From the NCBI GenBank assembly GCA_963761735.1, contig CAVXHQ010000007.1:248001-312000 (forward strand): a stretch of DNA of 64,000 nucleotides, in the 5' to 3' direction. Positions 1-8,174 of this stretch are shown here, in pieces; the stretch's first letter is position 1; every line of letters starts with the position of its first letter. Position numbers and translations under genes: made by a program. The DNA is from CAVXHQ01 sp963761735 (GTDB taxonomy: Bacteria > Pseudomonadota > Alphaproteobacteria > Rhodobacterales > Rhodobacteraceae). Below the pieces are notes generated by a model. It saw only the letters and a list, made by a program, of their open reading frames with translations. It was not told the DNA's origin and searched no databases.

Positions 1-198
1 TCTAACGCCAAGGGTCCCGGTCCACAACATGTGCACATGTGCCGCGCGAAACGGCGGCCTTGCAAGGGCCCGGTACCCGCGCCGATAAGGCCGGGCACCG
101 GTGCCGGACCGCCCGGGGATACATATCGGCGCTTGCGCACCGTTATTCGACGGCACCCGCGCCGGCAATTTCGCCGTACCCGCGCGCCAGGAGATATT
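1..198. other. Non-coding leader at window edge with 14-bp palindrome
   Basis: No convincing gene starts or ends here. A perfect 14-bp palindrome, ACATGTGCACATGT, lies at 27-40, about 160 bp upstream of the cytochrome b561 gene. It could be a dimeric-regulator operator, but nothing else supports that. The remainder is GC-rich with no clear promoter. Confidence 0.4.
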
Positions 199-801
199 AT
201 GTCCGCCCAGAATACGGCCCGGACCTATGGCAGCGTCACCCGCGCGTTCCACTGGAGTATCGCGCTGCTGATCGTGACGCTGATCCCTCTGGGGCTCGTG
301 GCGAACCGGCTTCCCTTCGATACCGGCGCGCAACTGGCGCTCAAGGGGGCCGTGTTTCAGGTGCACGAGACGCTGGGCATCTTTGTATTCATCATCGCTG
401 CGGCGCGTATCCGGTGGGCGATGACGCAGACAAGACCGGTCCCGCTGCACCCCGAACGCCGCGCCGAGAGCTTCCTTGCAGACCTCGTTCACTGGCTGCT
501 GTACGCATCGCTCGTCCTTGTGCCGCTGACCGGCTGGATCGGACACGCCGCAACCGAAGGCTTTGCGCCGATCTGGTGGCCGCTCGGTCAGGGCCTGCCC
601 TTCGTGCCGAAATCGGACGCCGTCGCGCATACCTTCGCAAGCCTGCACATCGTCTTCGGGCGTGTGTTGATAATCGTCTTGCTGCTGCACATTGCGGGCG
701 CGCTGAAACATCACCTGATCGACCGCGATGCCACCCTGCGCCGCATGTGGCGCGGCGCGGACGCGGGGTCGGGCACGGCCACGCCGGTCCCGCCCGCCTG
801 A
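199..801 (+). CDS. Cytochrome b561 family membrane protein
   Basis: A 200-residue di-heme cytochrome b561 (Ni-hydrogenase b-type-like) protein of the inner membrane, expected to move electrons between a quinone or soluble donor and a periplasmic partner. Four hydrophobic segments are visible (about residues 15-35, 50-72, 90-112 and 145-165). Candidate heme-ligand histidines sit in these helices (FHWS, VHETLG, VHWLL, LHIVFG and HIAGALKHH). The ATG at 199 is chosen because an AGGAG lies 6 bases upstream; the longer reading frame upstream lacks one. The YceI domain follows 8 bases after the stop in another frame. In related bacteria these two domains can form one protein of about 400 residues, so this may be the first half of a frameshifted fusion. 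Confidence 0.85.
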   Translation: MSAQNTARTYGSVTRAFHWSIALLIVTLIPLGLVANRLPFDTGAQLALKGAVFQVHETLGIFVFIIAAARIRWAMTQTRPVPLHPERRAESFLADLVHWLLYASLVLVPLTGWIGHAATEGFAPIWWPLGQGLPFVPKSDAVAHTFASLHIVFGRVLIIVLLLHIAGALKHHLIDRDATLRRMWRGADAGSGTATPVPPA

Positions 802-809
802 CCGCCCCG

Positions 810-1409
810 GTGGCGGCGTTTGGCGTCTACGCGCTGGCCCTCGGCACTGGCGTCGCTCCGGGGCTGTTTGCCCTGCAGGACCGGGGCGCCGCCGTGCCCG
901 TCCTCGCCTCCGTCGCCTCCGACTGGCAGGTAACGGACGGCACGCGTGCCCTCACGGTCACCCAGTTCGGCAGCCCCGTGACCGGCGCCTTCGCCGACTG
1001 GACCGCCACTATCGCCTTCGACCCGGTGGCACCAGCGGGCGAGACACCCGTCGGGTCCGTCACCACCACCGTCTCGATTGCATCGCTCACGCTGGGCTCG
1101 GTCACGTCCGGGGCGACGGGGCCGAATTTCCTGGCCGCGGACACTTTTGTCACCGCCCTGTTCCGGGCCGACCTGTTGCGCACCGACGCAGGCTACGTCG
1201 CCCAAGGCACGCTCACGCTCCGCGACGTGACGCGTCCGCTGACCTTTCCGTTCGACCTGACGGTTGACGGCGACACCGCAACCGCGTCGGCCGTCATCGC
1301 CCTAAACCGCCTCGATTTCGGCGTCGGCGAAACGATGCCCGACGAAAGCACGGTCGCCTTCGCCGTCGACATTGCCGTCGATCTCACGGCCAACCGGGCT
1401 GCTGAGTAA
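810..1409 (+). CDS. YceI-like domain protein (possible C-terminal half of split fusion)
   Basis: YceI-family lipocalin-like beta-barrel of about 170 residues, a fold that binds isoprenoid or other amphiphilic molecules in the periplasm. Typical elements are visible: ASDWQV at the domain start, SFADW-like GAFADWTATI, a LTLRDVTRPL strand and the final RLDFGVG motif. The only nearby start is GTG at 810. The N-terminus is hydrophobic but lacks the positive charge of a good signal peptide, and looks more like a membrane linker. A one-base change between about 760 and 810 would join it to the upstream cytochrome b561 as one protein of about 403 residues. As written it would need translational coupling. 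Confidence 0.7.
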   Translation: MAAFGVYALALGTGVAPGLFALQDRGAAVPVLASVASDWQVTDGTRALTVTQFGSPVTGAFADWTATIAFDPVAPAGETPVGSVTTTVSIASLTLGSVTSGATGPNFLAADTFVTALFRADLLRTDAGYVAQGTLTLRDVTRPLTFPFDLTVDGDTATASAVIALNRLDFGVGETMPDESTVAFAVDIAVDLTANRAAE

Positions 1410-1489
1410 ATGCGTGCGCCGCGCGGGTTTGACGGCGCGGCGCATCGGCCGATCGCGTCAGACAAAACGCACGGGCGTCACGGCAGCGG

Positions 1490-2419
1490 TCAGTTCCAGG
1501 TCAGCCCGCGTCCGCCTTCCGCCTTTGGCGACAGCATAAGGTCGCGCCCGATACGGTCCCTCAGGATACCCAGCTTCGACACGGCCCCCCGTGCCACCGG
1601 CAGCTGCGCCTCGGCGTTGCGATAGTACAGGACCAATTGCCCGGGCGTCTGGAAAATGCCCTGACGTTCCGCCCCGACGTCGATCCTCACCGAGCCGATG
1701 GCGTCGAAACCGTACCGCCCGATCAGCGTCGGCCGTCCGGCACGGTTGCGAACGACTTCACGGATTTCGCCCAGCTTGGTGTCGATTTGAATCTCGCTGT
1801 CGAGACCCCGGCTGGCGAACCACAGACAGAACGCCGCCAGCGCGATGGTGACGACGGAGGCGCCGATCTTCATGCCCAGCACCGATCCGTCGAACATCGC
1901 CTGCGGCATGACCCACAATCCCAGCGTGACGACGCAAAACCCAAGCCCCATGCCCCAGGACAGAAACTGCATCATCCACAGACTGAATGGCACCGCCTCG
2001 GTCGAGCGGACAATATAACCCCAATAGGTTTCGTCGATGACGAAGTGATCGCGTTCGGCGTCACGGCTGCCCGAAGATGACGGCGAGCTGCTGCTTTGGT
2101 CGGCAAATGCCGATGCGCCTTTAGTCGTGCCGTCAGATCCCGAAAGGCGTCTGCGTTTCTCGGCACACGCCGAAGGGTTTATACCCGTGTCGGCATACGC
2201 CGATAGGACTTTACCTGTGTCGGCATACGCCGATAGGACTTTACCTGTGTCGGCATACGCCGATAGGACTTTACCTGTGTCGGCATACGCCGATAGGACT
2301 TTACCTGTGTCGGCATACGCCGATAGGACTTTACCTGTGTCGGCATACGTCGACGGGACTTTACCTGTGTCGGCATACGCCGACGGGCCTACTGCCTCGA
2401 AATCGCTGGTTACCGTCAT
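1490..2419 (-). CDS. Repeat-bearing two-helix membrane protein, unknown function
   Basis: 309 residues, not recognised beyond a conserved Rhodobacteraceae-type membrane protein. Residues about 12-113 are ten tandem 10-residue units of the type SAYADTGKVL: five are identical or nearly so, and the outer ones diverge to SACAEKRRR and SGSDGTT. Then come a serine-rich linker, two hydrophobic helices (about 138-168 and 177-198), and a C-terminal soluble domain starting near EIQIDTKLGEIREVV. This layout resembles small membrane-anchored PH-like domains. The start at 2419 is preceded by a strong GAGGAGG site, which favours it over the longer frame. Its promoter region faces that of the rpsF operon. 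The repeat is probably disordered and expands or contracts between strains. Confidence 0.75.
   Translation of the reverse strand: MTVTSDFEAVGPSAYADTGKVPSTYADTGKVLSAYADTGKVLSAYADTGKVLSAYADTGKVLSAYADTGKVLSAYADTGINPSACAEKRRRLSGSDGTTKGASAFADQSSSSPSSSGSRDAERDHFVIDETYWGYIVRSTEAVPFSLWMMQFLSWGMGLGFCVVTLGLWVMPQAMFDGSVLGMKIGASVVTIALAAFCLWFASRGLDSEIQIDTKLGEIREVVRNRAGRPTLIGRYGFDAIGSVRIDVGAERQGIFQTPGQLVLYYRNAEAQLPVARGAVSKLGILRDRIGRDLMLSPKAEGGRGLTWN
2101..2390. repeat. 30-bp tandem repeat, about ten units, palindromic core
   Basis: Period 30 bp, in register from 2101. Five units at 2191-2340 are identical; units at 2341 and 2371 differ at a few positions; those at 2101, 2131 and 2161 are diverged. Each unit contains TCGGC-ATAC-GCCGA with 5-bp inverted arms. 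The repeat stays in frame in the minus-strand gene, and because of the palindrome it reads as SAYAD on either strand. Confidence 0.97.
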
Positions 2420-2582
2420 GTTGGCCTCCTCGCTCGACAGGGGCGTTTCGCCCCGATTATTGTGCGTCGACCATTGCCGGTAATGCGGGCTGAAAGGTGG
2501 CACCCGCGTGCCGCCAACAAGGTAAATTCACGCCTTGGCACATCCCGATGGCGCCACCGCCCCTTTCCCGGCACGCGCGTCC

Positions 2583-2610
2583 TTGTCTGCGACGGGCATG
2601 GCTGTATAAG
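2583..2610 (+). promoter_or_regulatory. Putative sigma-70 promoter of rpsF operon
   Basis: TTGTCT at 2583-2588 and TATAAG at 2605-2610 are separated by 16 bases, giving a predicted start near 2617 and a leader of about 100 bases before rpsF. It lies in the 301-bp gap between the divergent repeat protein gene and rpsF. Confidence 0.5.
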
Positions 2611-2720
2611 GCGCGGACCTTCCGCTGCACGAATCCCATCCGCGCAGCCTCTCGTGACAGGGAAGCGGAAGGCTCATCCCCTGTCGTTGAAATGCGCCGT
2701 GTCAAAATACAGGAGACCGC

Positions 2721-3077
2721 ATGCCGCTATATGAGCATGTCATGATCGCGCGTCAGGATCTTTCCAACACGCAGGCCGAATCCCTCGTCGAACATTTCTC
2801 GACCGTCCTCGCCGACAACGGCGGCAAGGTAGAAATGTCCGAATACTGGGGCGTCAAGACGATGGCCTACAAGATCAACAAGAACCGCAAAGGGCACTAT
2901 GCCTTCATGCGCACCGATGCGCCTGCGCCCGCGATCCTGGAAATGGAACGTCTGATGCGCCTGCACGACGACGTGATGCGCGTCCTGACGATCAAGGTCG
3001 ACGCCCACGAGGACGGACCCTCCGTCCAGATGCAAAAGCGTGACGAGCGTGACCGCGGCCCCCGCGAACGCCGCTAA
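2721..3077 (+). CDS. rpsF: 30S ribosomal protein S6
   Basis: 118 residues, a normal length for alphaproteobacterial S6. It begins with the characteristic MPLYEHVMIARQDLS strand and contains the conserved EYWGVKTMAYKINKNRKGHY segment. S6 binds the central domain of 16S rRNA together with S18 on the 30S platform. The C-terminus ends in an Arg-rich tail. An AGGAG precedes the ATG by about 5 bases. It is the first gene of the rpsF-rpsR-rplI operon, with 21 bases to rpsR. Confidence 0.98.
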   Translation: MPLYEHVMIARQDLSNTQAESLVEHFSTVLADNGGKVEMSEYWGVKTMAYKINKNRKGHYAFMRTDAPAPAILEMERLMRLHDDVMRVLTIKVDAHEDGPSVQMQKRDERDRGPRERR

Positions 3078-3098
3078 CTCCAGGAAAGGACAGATAAA

Positions 3099-3326
3099 AT
3101 GGCCACCAAACCCTTCTTTCGCCGCCGCAAGTCCGATCCGTTCGAGGGCGACAACGCCCCCAAGATCGACTACAAGGACACCCGCACGCTGCAGCGCTAT
3201 GTCTCCGAGCGGGGCAAGATCGTGCCCTCCCGGATCACCGCCGTCGGTGCGAAAAACCAGCGCGCGCTGAGCCGCGCGATCAAGCGGGCCCGCTTTCTCG
3301 CGCTCCTGCCCTACGCCGTGAAATAA
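3099..3326 (+). CDS. rpsR: 30S ribosomal protein S18
   Basis: 75 residues, standard S18 length. The family core is visible: IDYKDTRTLQRYVSERGKI, then SRITAVGAKNQRALSRAIKRARFLALLPY. S18 pairs with S6 on the small-subunit platform, and the two genes are adjacent here. A GGAAAGGA-type ribosome binding site precedes the start. rplI follows after 12 bases. Confidence 0.98.
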   Translation: MATKPFFRRRKSDPFEGDNAPKIDYKDTRTLQRYVSERGKIVPSRITAVGAKNQRALSRAIKRARFLALLPYAVK

Positions 3327-3338
3327 GGAGACAGACAC

Positions 3339-3953
3339 ATGGACGTTATCCTTCTTGAGCGCGTCGCCAAACTTGGCGAAATGGGCGAGATCGTAAAGGT
3401 TAAGGACGGCTTCGGCCGTAACTTCCTCTTGCCGCAAGGCAAGGCCCTGCGGGTGAACGAGGCCAATATGGCCCGCTACGAGGCGCAAAAGGCCGATCTT
3501 GCGGCCCGCAACGCCGAGACGCGCAGCACCTCGCAGGACGAGGCCGACAAGATCGACGGTCAGACCTTCGTGATCATCCGCTCGGCCTCCGACGCGGGCG
3601 CGCTCTATGGCTCTGTCACGCCGCGTGACGCCGCCGAGGCCGCCGCAAACGACGGCTTTACCGTCGACCGCAAAAAGATCGTGCTTGGCGCACCGATCAA
3701 GTTTCTGGGCCTGCACGACGTGCTGATCCAGTTGCACCCCGAAGTCGAGGCAACGATCACGCTGAACATCGCGCGGTCGCCCGAAGAGGCCGAATTGCAG
3801 GCCGCTGGCAAATCGATCCAGGATCTGGCCGCCGAAGAAGAGGCCGCCGCCGAATTCGAGATCCAGGAGCTGTTCGACGATATTGGATCCGCCGCCTCGG
3901 AGTTCGACGACGACGATGCGCCATCTTCGAAGAAAGCCGATACCGACGACTGA
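3339..3953 (+). CDS. rplI: 50S ribosomal protein L9
   Basis: 204 residues. The N-terminal rRNA-binding domain is clear (MDVILLERVAKLGEMGEIV, then GFGRNFLLPQGKA near residues 27-39), linked by a helix to the C-terminal domain. The protein is about 50 residues longer than enterobacterial L9 because of an acidic tail rich in Glu, Asp and Ala, as is usual in this group. AAGGAG lies upstream. It is the last gene of the operon and is followed by a strong terminator. Confidence 0.97.
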   Translation: MDVILLERVAKLGEMGEIVKVKDGFGRNFLLPQGKALRVNEANMARYEAQKADLAARNAETRSTSQDEADKIDGQTFVIIRSASDAGALYGSVTPRDAAEAAANDGFTVDRKKIVLGAPIKFLGLHDVLIQLHPEVEATITLNIARSPEEAELQAAGKSIQDLAAEEEAAAEFEIQELFDDIGSAASEFDDDDAPSSKKADTDD

Positions 3954-3978
3954 GACATCGCCGGTTTCGTTCGGATCA

Positions 3979-4009
3979 GGCCGCAGCCCTTCGGGGCGGC
4001 GGCCTTTTT
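3979..4009 (+). terminator. Rho-independent terminator after rplI
   Basis: GGCCGC/GCGGCC and GCCC/GGGC arms with one A-G mismatch close around a TTCG loop (3990-3993), followed by five T at 4005-4009. Confidence 0.9.
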
Positions 4010-4106
4010 CATGCTATGCGCGGCACGGCGGCCCGGCCCACCCGGAAAAAACCGTGTCCTTTCGATTTCGGGTTTCGGACACGGCGGCTTTCGGTACCCT
4101 GAACCC

Positions 4107-5790
4107 ATGAAAATCGACTTTCAAAAATCTCCCGAAGACTTCTTCTTCGCGCCCGGCACCGATCCGGGGTTGAGCCTTCTGGAATGGCCCGCATGGCTCT
4201 GGCGCACCCGTCCGGGCGGCAGCGTCACCGGCCACGCCATCGGCACGTATCCGCATCAGCGCGAAAAGGTCGAACAGCACATCTTCAACTTCGGACGGTT
4301 CCGCCAGTTCGGCGAGGTGGCCGAGGTCAACTGCATTCCCGCCGTTCTCGACGACGTGCAGATGACGCATTCCTTTGCCAGCGTGCAGGGCCGATGGTTC
4401 CTGAACGGGGCGGCGGGCACCCGCCTGCGCAATCGCTACGCCTGGAAGGCCGAGGGCAGCGACGATGCCGTCATCGACTATTTCGAGAATGTAGCCACAC
4501 GCAAACGCCACGCTGCCGCCGCTGACCGACGCCGACTGGCAGGATCTGCCCGCCGTCCTCGAATGCCGCAATTTCTTCAACTACTATCATTTCACCACCG
4601 AAACGCTGTGCCAGCTGACCACGCTGTGTGACATCGGTCACCGCGGTCCGGTCTATATCCACGCCCCGTCGGGAAAGGCCGCGGGCTTTCCCATGGCGTT
4701 CATCACGGCGCTGTTCCCCGAACTCACTGGCCGCGTCCATCTCGTGCAGAAGAGCCGCCGCTATCCCCGCGCCCTCACTTCATGGTCTTTGCGCCATTAT
4801 CTGCACCACGCGCCGCCGCATCTGATGGATCCGCTCGAAGGCCTCGGGCGGCCAAGCTGGCTCTGGCAGGGACGTCGCGCCAGCCGAGGCTCGCAGGCGA
4901 TCCTTGCGATGAACGGCTATGACGCCGCCCTGCGTCGCCTGAACGCCCGCGCCCGGCGCATCGTCGCGGACGTCGACGCGCGCCACCTGCCGCGCCGGTT
5001 CTGGATCACCCGCGATGTCACCGGCCCGCGCAACCGGGCGATGAAAGGCGAGGCAAAGATGAAAAAGGCGCTGCGCAAGTTCGGTTTCGTCGCTATCAGC
5101 TTCGAGAGTCTCAGCCCGCTGGAACAGATCGCCCTCGTCGCCAATGCCGACATCATGGCAGGCTATCACGGCGCGGGTTTCGCCAATATGCTCTATGCCG
5201 GTCCGCAGACCCATGTGCTGGAAATGGGGACCTATCAGACAGCATTGCACCGCTGGGCCGATTTCATGCCGCACGCCCATGCGGCGGGCTGTCACTACAC
5301 CAGCTTTTTCGCCGATTTCAACAAAGACGCGCCTGAGGAAACGCCAGAGGTCCTTTCCGAAGGCCTGCTTCCCGTCGCCATTTCCGACGCAGGCATCGAG
5401 GCCGTCTGCGCCCATATCGAGGCAATCCTGAAGGCACCGCGCTTCACCGGCGCGCAGGCCCGCGTGGTCAGCCGTGCCGCGGCCCATGATCTGGCGCGCG
5501 ACGATGCCGCCCTCGACGCGCTCCTCGCGCAGCACGCCGATCTTGTCCCGCAAAGCCCCGAACTTCTGATCGCGGCGGCCAACCGCGCCGGGCATCGCGC
5601 CGACTATGAGGCAGCCTTCGGCCTGCTTGCCCGCGCCAACAACCTGTCGCCGAACCGGCCACTGGTCCTCGAACGTCTCGTGGCGCTGGCCAGGGCAACC
5701 GACCGGCCCGACGCCGCCGTTCTGTTCGCCTCGCGGCTTGCCGAGGTTTCGAGGTCCACACCCGCAACAGGCTCTTCCTCCTCCGTCTGA
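4107..5790 (+). pseudogene. GT61-family glycosyltransferase, frameshifted
   Basis: Reads as a family 61 (DUF563) glycosyltransferase split by one frame change. The first part starts at ATG 4107 and is coherent to about 4490. From about 4498 the coherent frame is +1 relative to it and continues to the stop at 5790. Repaired length would be about 560 residues. The GT61 signature is in the second part: HLPRRFWITRDV, then SLSPLEQIALVANADIMAG, then YHGAGFANMLYAGP and LEMGTY. The C-terminal 120 residues look helical. GT61 enzymes transfer sugars in surface polysaccharide synthesis; no other polysaccharide genes adjoin. A TAG at 4492 in the downstream frame blocks read-through from further upstream. 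It could be a true pseudogene or a one-base sequencing error. Confidence 0.8.
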
Positions 5791-5807
5791 TCGCCCTCGG
5801 GGCAAAA

Positions 5808-5853
5808 CGGATTTTTACAAAAAATCCGACGCCGAAGTTTTTCGAAAACTTCG
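5808..5853. repeat. Two adjacent 21-bp inverted repeats (9-3-9)
   Basis: CGGATTTTT-ACA-AAAAATCCG at 5808-5828 and CGAAGTTTT-TCG-AAAACTTCG at 5833-5853 are both perfect. They lie between the convergent GT61 and tig genes. They may act as bidirectional transcription stops or be members of a dispersed palindrome family. Confidence 0.85.
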
Positions 5854-5878
5854 CCACCGCCGTGCCAGCGGCCGCACC

Positions 5879-5906
5879 AAAAAAGACCGCCCCGTGGGGG
5901 GCGGCC
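5879..5906 (-). terminator. Rho-independent terminator of tig
   Basis: Read on the minus strand, a 7-bp GC stem (5898-5904 with 5887-5893) is followed by six T (the A run 5879-5884 on the plus strand), 30 bases beyond the tig stop. Confidence 0.85.
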
Positions 5907-5934
5907 TTCAGTCGGTGTCGACGCGGGTTGGCGT

Positions 5935-7266
5935 CTATTCTTCTTCGAGCGCCTCGACAGCCTTTTGCAGGTCGTCCTTGCTCGCGTCCTTTTCGCTCAC
6001 CTTTGCCTGTGCAAAGATGTGGTCGATCACCTTGTCCTCGAAGATCGGTGCCTGGATCTGCTGACGGGCCTGCGCGTTTTTCTGCACATAGTCGAAGAAC
6101 TCGCGCTCTTGTCCGCGGTACTGCCGCGCCTGCGTCATGATCGCCTGCGTCAGTTCCTGATCTGTGACCTGCACTTCGGCCTTCTGGCCGATATCGGCCA
6201 GCAGCAGGCCCAGTTTCACGCGACGATCGGCCAGCTTGCGGTGCTCGTCCGTCGTCTCGATCTCGGGGTGATCGTGGCCCTGAACGTCGGGGTTGTCCTC
6301 GTGCCACAACTGGTGCGCGATCTGGCTCGCCTCGGCATCCACCAGGCTCGGCGGCAGATCGAACGACACCAGCGTGTCGAGCTGATCGAGCAGTGCCCGC
6401 TTGCTCACCGCGCGCGCCGCACCGGCGTACTCCGCCTCGAGACGTTCGGTGATCTGCACCTTCAGGGCCGCAAGGTTCTCGGACCCGAACTTCTTGGCCA
6501 TCTCGTCGTCGATCTCGGCCTTGACCGGCTCTTTCACGGCCTTGATCCTGCACGAGAACACGGCAGATTTTCCGGCGAGATTGGGCGCCTGATAGTCGTC
6601 GGGGAATGTAACCTCGACGTCCGTCTCATCTTCGGCCTTCACGCCGACAAGCCCCTCTTCGAAGCCCGGAATGAACGAATTCGATCCCAGAACGAGCGGA
6701 TAGTCTTCCGCCGTTCCGCCCTCGAACGCTTCGCCGTCGACCTTGCCGACGAAATCGATGACGACCTGATCGCCGTCCTTTGCCGTCACTCCCGCCTTGC
6801 GGTCCTCGAAATTCTGCGCCTGACCGGCAAGATTTTCCAGGGCCTCGGCAACGTCCTCATCGGCGGCTTTCACCACCAGCCGCTCGATCTCGATCTTGCC
6901 GAAATCGACCTCCGGAACGGGCGGCAGGTTTTCGTATTCGACCGCGACGACGACATCGTCGCCTTCTTTCCAGTCTTCGTTCGTCATCTTGATCGCGGGC
7001 TGCATCGCGGGCTTGTCGCCGCTGCTTGCCAGATGCTCGTTCAGCGCACCGTCGATGCTCTCCTGCATCGCCTCGCCCATAACCTTGGGCCCGTGCTGCT
7101 TGCGCAACATCGCCAGCGGCACCTTGCCCTTGCGAAAGCCCTTCATCGCCACGTCGGGCTGCGCTTCCTTGAGCTTCTGGGTGACCTTGTCGTTCAGCTC
7201 GGCCGCCGTCAGCGTGATCGTATAGCCGCGCTTGAGGCCTTCGTTCAGGGTCTCGGTGACCTGCAT
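5935..7266 (-). CDS. tig: Trigger factor, ribosome-associated chaperone
   Basis: 443 residues, close to the usual 430-450. The N-terminal ribosome-binding domain carries a GFRKGKVP motif near residue 44 (family form GFRxGKxP). The central FKBP-type prolyl isomerase domain is recognisable around DGDQVVIDFVGKVDGEAFEGG. A long helical C-terminal chaperone domain follows. It binds nascent chains at the ribosome exit. The ATG at 7266 is chosen over upstream in-frame starts because AAGGA lies 8 bases before it and the first residues, MQVTETLNEGLKRGY, match the family. A tRNA-Leu gene lies about 100 bases upstream on the same strand. Confidence 0.97.
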   Translation of the reverse strand: MQVTETLNEGLKRGYTITLTAAELNDKVTQKLKEAQPDVAMKGFRKGKVPLAMLRKQHGPKVMGEAMQESIDGALNEHLASSGDKPAMQPAIKMTNEDWKEGDDVVVAVEYENLPPVPEVDFGKIEIERLVVKAADEDVAEALENLAGQAQNFEDRKAGVTAKDGDQVVIDFVGKVDGEAFEGGTAEDYPLVLGSNSFIPGFEEGLVGVKAEDETDVEVTFPDDYQAPNLAGKSAVFSCRIKAVKEPVKAEIDDEMAKKFGSENLAALKVQITERLEAEYAGAARAVSKRALLDQLDTLVSFDLPPSLVDAEASQIAHQLWHEDNPDVQGHDHPEIETTDEHRKLADRRVKLGLLLADIGQKAEVQVTDQELTQAIMTQARQYRGQEREFFDYVQKNAQARQQIQAPIFEDKVIDHIFAQAKVSEKDASKDDLQKAVEALEEE

Positions 7267-7362
7267 ATCCGTTCCTTTGTGTATCGGGGCGCCTCGCTGA
7301 GCGCCCTTTTTGTGTCGTCGGCCCGCCGTCCCCGGGATGGGGGGCAGAGAGGCATCAAATCG

Positions 7363-7447
7363 TGGTGCGGGTGAAGGGACTCGAACCCCCACGCCTCGCG
7401 GCGCCAGAACCTAAATCTGGTGCGTCTACCAGTTCCGCCACACCCGC
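7363..7447 (-). tRNA. tRNA-Leu (anticodon TAG)
   Basis: 85 bases including an encoded CCA (the TGG at 7363-7365 on the plus strand). The acceptor stem pairs GCGGGTG with CACCCGC. The anticodon stem CCAGA/TCTGG encloses the loop TTTAGGT, giving anticodon TAG for CUN leucine codons. The long variable arm of a class II tRNA and a GGTTCGAGTCC T-arm are present. Confidence 0.96.
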
Positions 7448-7586
7448 ATGATAACAAAGGCAGATCGTTCCCTTAAACGGACCCGCCCCCGAGGTCGCGC
7501 GCTTTCTAGCAAAGGGCGGCACCGTATGCGAGCGGAAAATCCGCCGGTTCGGACCGCGCAGACCCGTGCCCGGCAATTCCGGGAAA

Positions 7587-8174
7587 ATGGATAATCAGCT
7601 GAAAAAGGCCGGACCATACCATGTTTCCGCCACATTCTTTGCCGACGATGCGGCAGACATCAGCAAGAGCGGGAAACACGCCATGCGCCAGGGACGGACA
7701 AGCGACCGCGAGGCGGACGCCGACAGTATGTCAGCGACGGTTTGCGATACACATGCCGTGCGGACCGAAGAGGGATTTTGCGCCGGCACGCGCATTCTCA
7801 CCCTCGACGGTGAAATGCCGGTCGGGCATCTGACGGCAGGCGACCGCATCATCACCCGTGACAGCGGGGTCGCGACCCTCGTCGCCGTGACCGCTGTCGC
7901 CCGCAAACTGGCGCTGGTCCGGATCAAAGCAGGCTCGCTCGGTCACACACGGCCCGACATCGACATGGTCCTGCCACCGGCTACCCGTATCCACATCCGC
8001 GACTGGCGCGCCGAGGCCCTGTTCGGCAGCGCGACGGCCATGATCCCCGCCGAACGGCTGATCGACGGTGAATTCATCGCCGCTGTGGCATCTGAAAAGG
8101 TCGTCGTCCATCGGCTCGCCTTCGATGCGCCGCACGTCCTGTACGCCGACGGCCTCGAAGTCGCGGTAGGCTGA
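7587..8174 (+). CDS. Hint-domain protein (Hedgehog/intein type)
   Basis: About 195 residues. The recognisable part is a Hint-type module typical of alphaproteobacterial Hint_2 proteins: FCAGTRILTLDGEMPVGHL, then AGDRIITRDSG, then RIHIRDWRAEALFGS, VPAERLIDG-like IPAERLIDGEFI, and HRLAFDAPHVLYADGLEV near the end. Such domains descend from autoprocessing modules, but here there is no large N-terminal partner, and the role of stand-alone versions is unknown. Start is uncertain: ATG at 7587, 7683 or 7728 are all possible and none has a strong ribosome binding site. The gene stands alone between tRNA-Leu and glnB. Confidence 0.65.
   Translation: MDNQLKKAGPYHVSATFFADDAADISKSGKHAMRQGRTSDREADADSMSATVCDTHAVRTEEGFCAGTRILTLDGEMPVGHLTAGDRIITRDSGVATLVAVTAVARKLALVRIKAGSLGHTRPDIDMVLPPATRIHIRDWRAEALFGSATAMIPAERLIDGEFIAAVASEKVVVHRLAFDAPHVLYADGLEVAVG

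Noticed and set aside
2101..2390. CRISPR array
   Set aside because: Units are directly tandem with no unique spacers, and no cas genes are present.
2127..2483. Plus-strand frame through the 30-bp repeats
   Set aside because: It reads SAYAD only because the repeat core is palindromic; no ribosome binding site, and the minus-strand gene has conserved-looking non-repeat domains.
7363..7447. tRNA-Leu as an attachment site for an island
   Set aside because: No integrase is nearby and the flanking genes (tig, Hint protein) look like ordinary chromosome; the integrase in this window sits at dusA instead.
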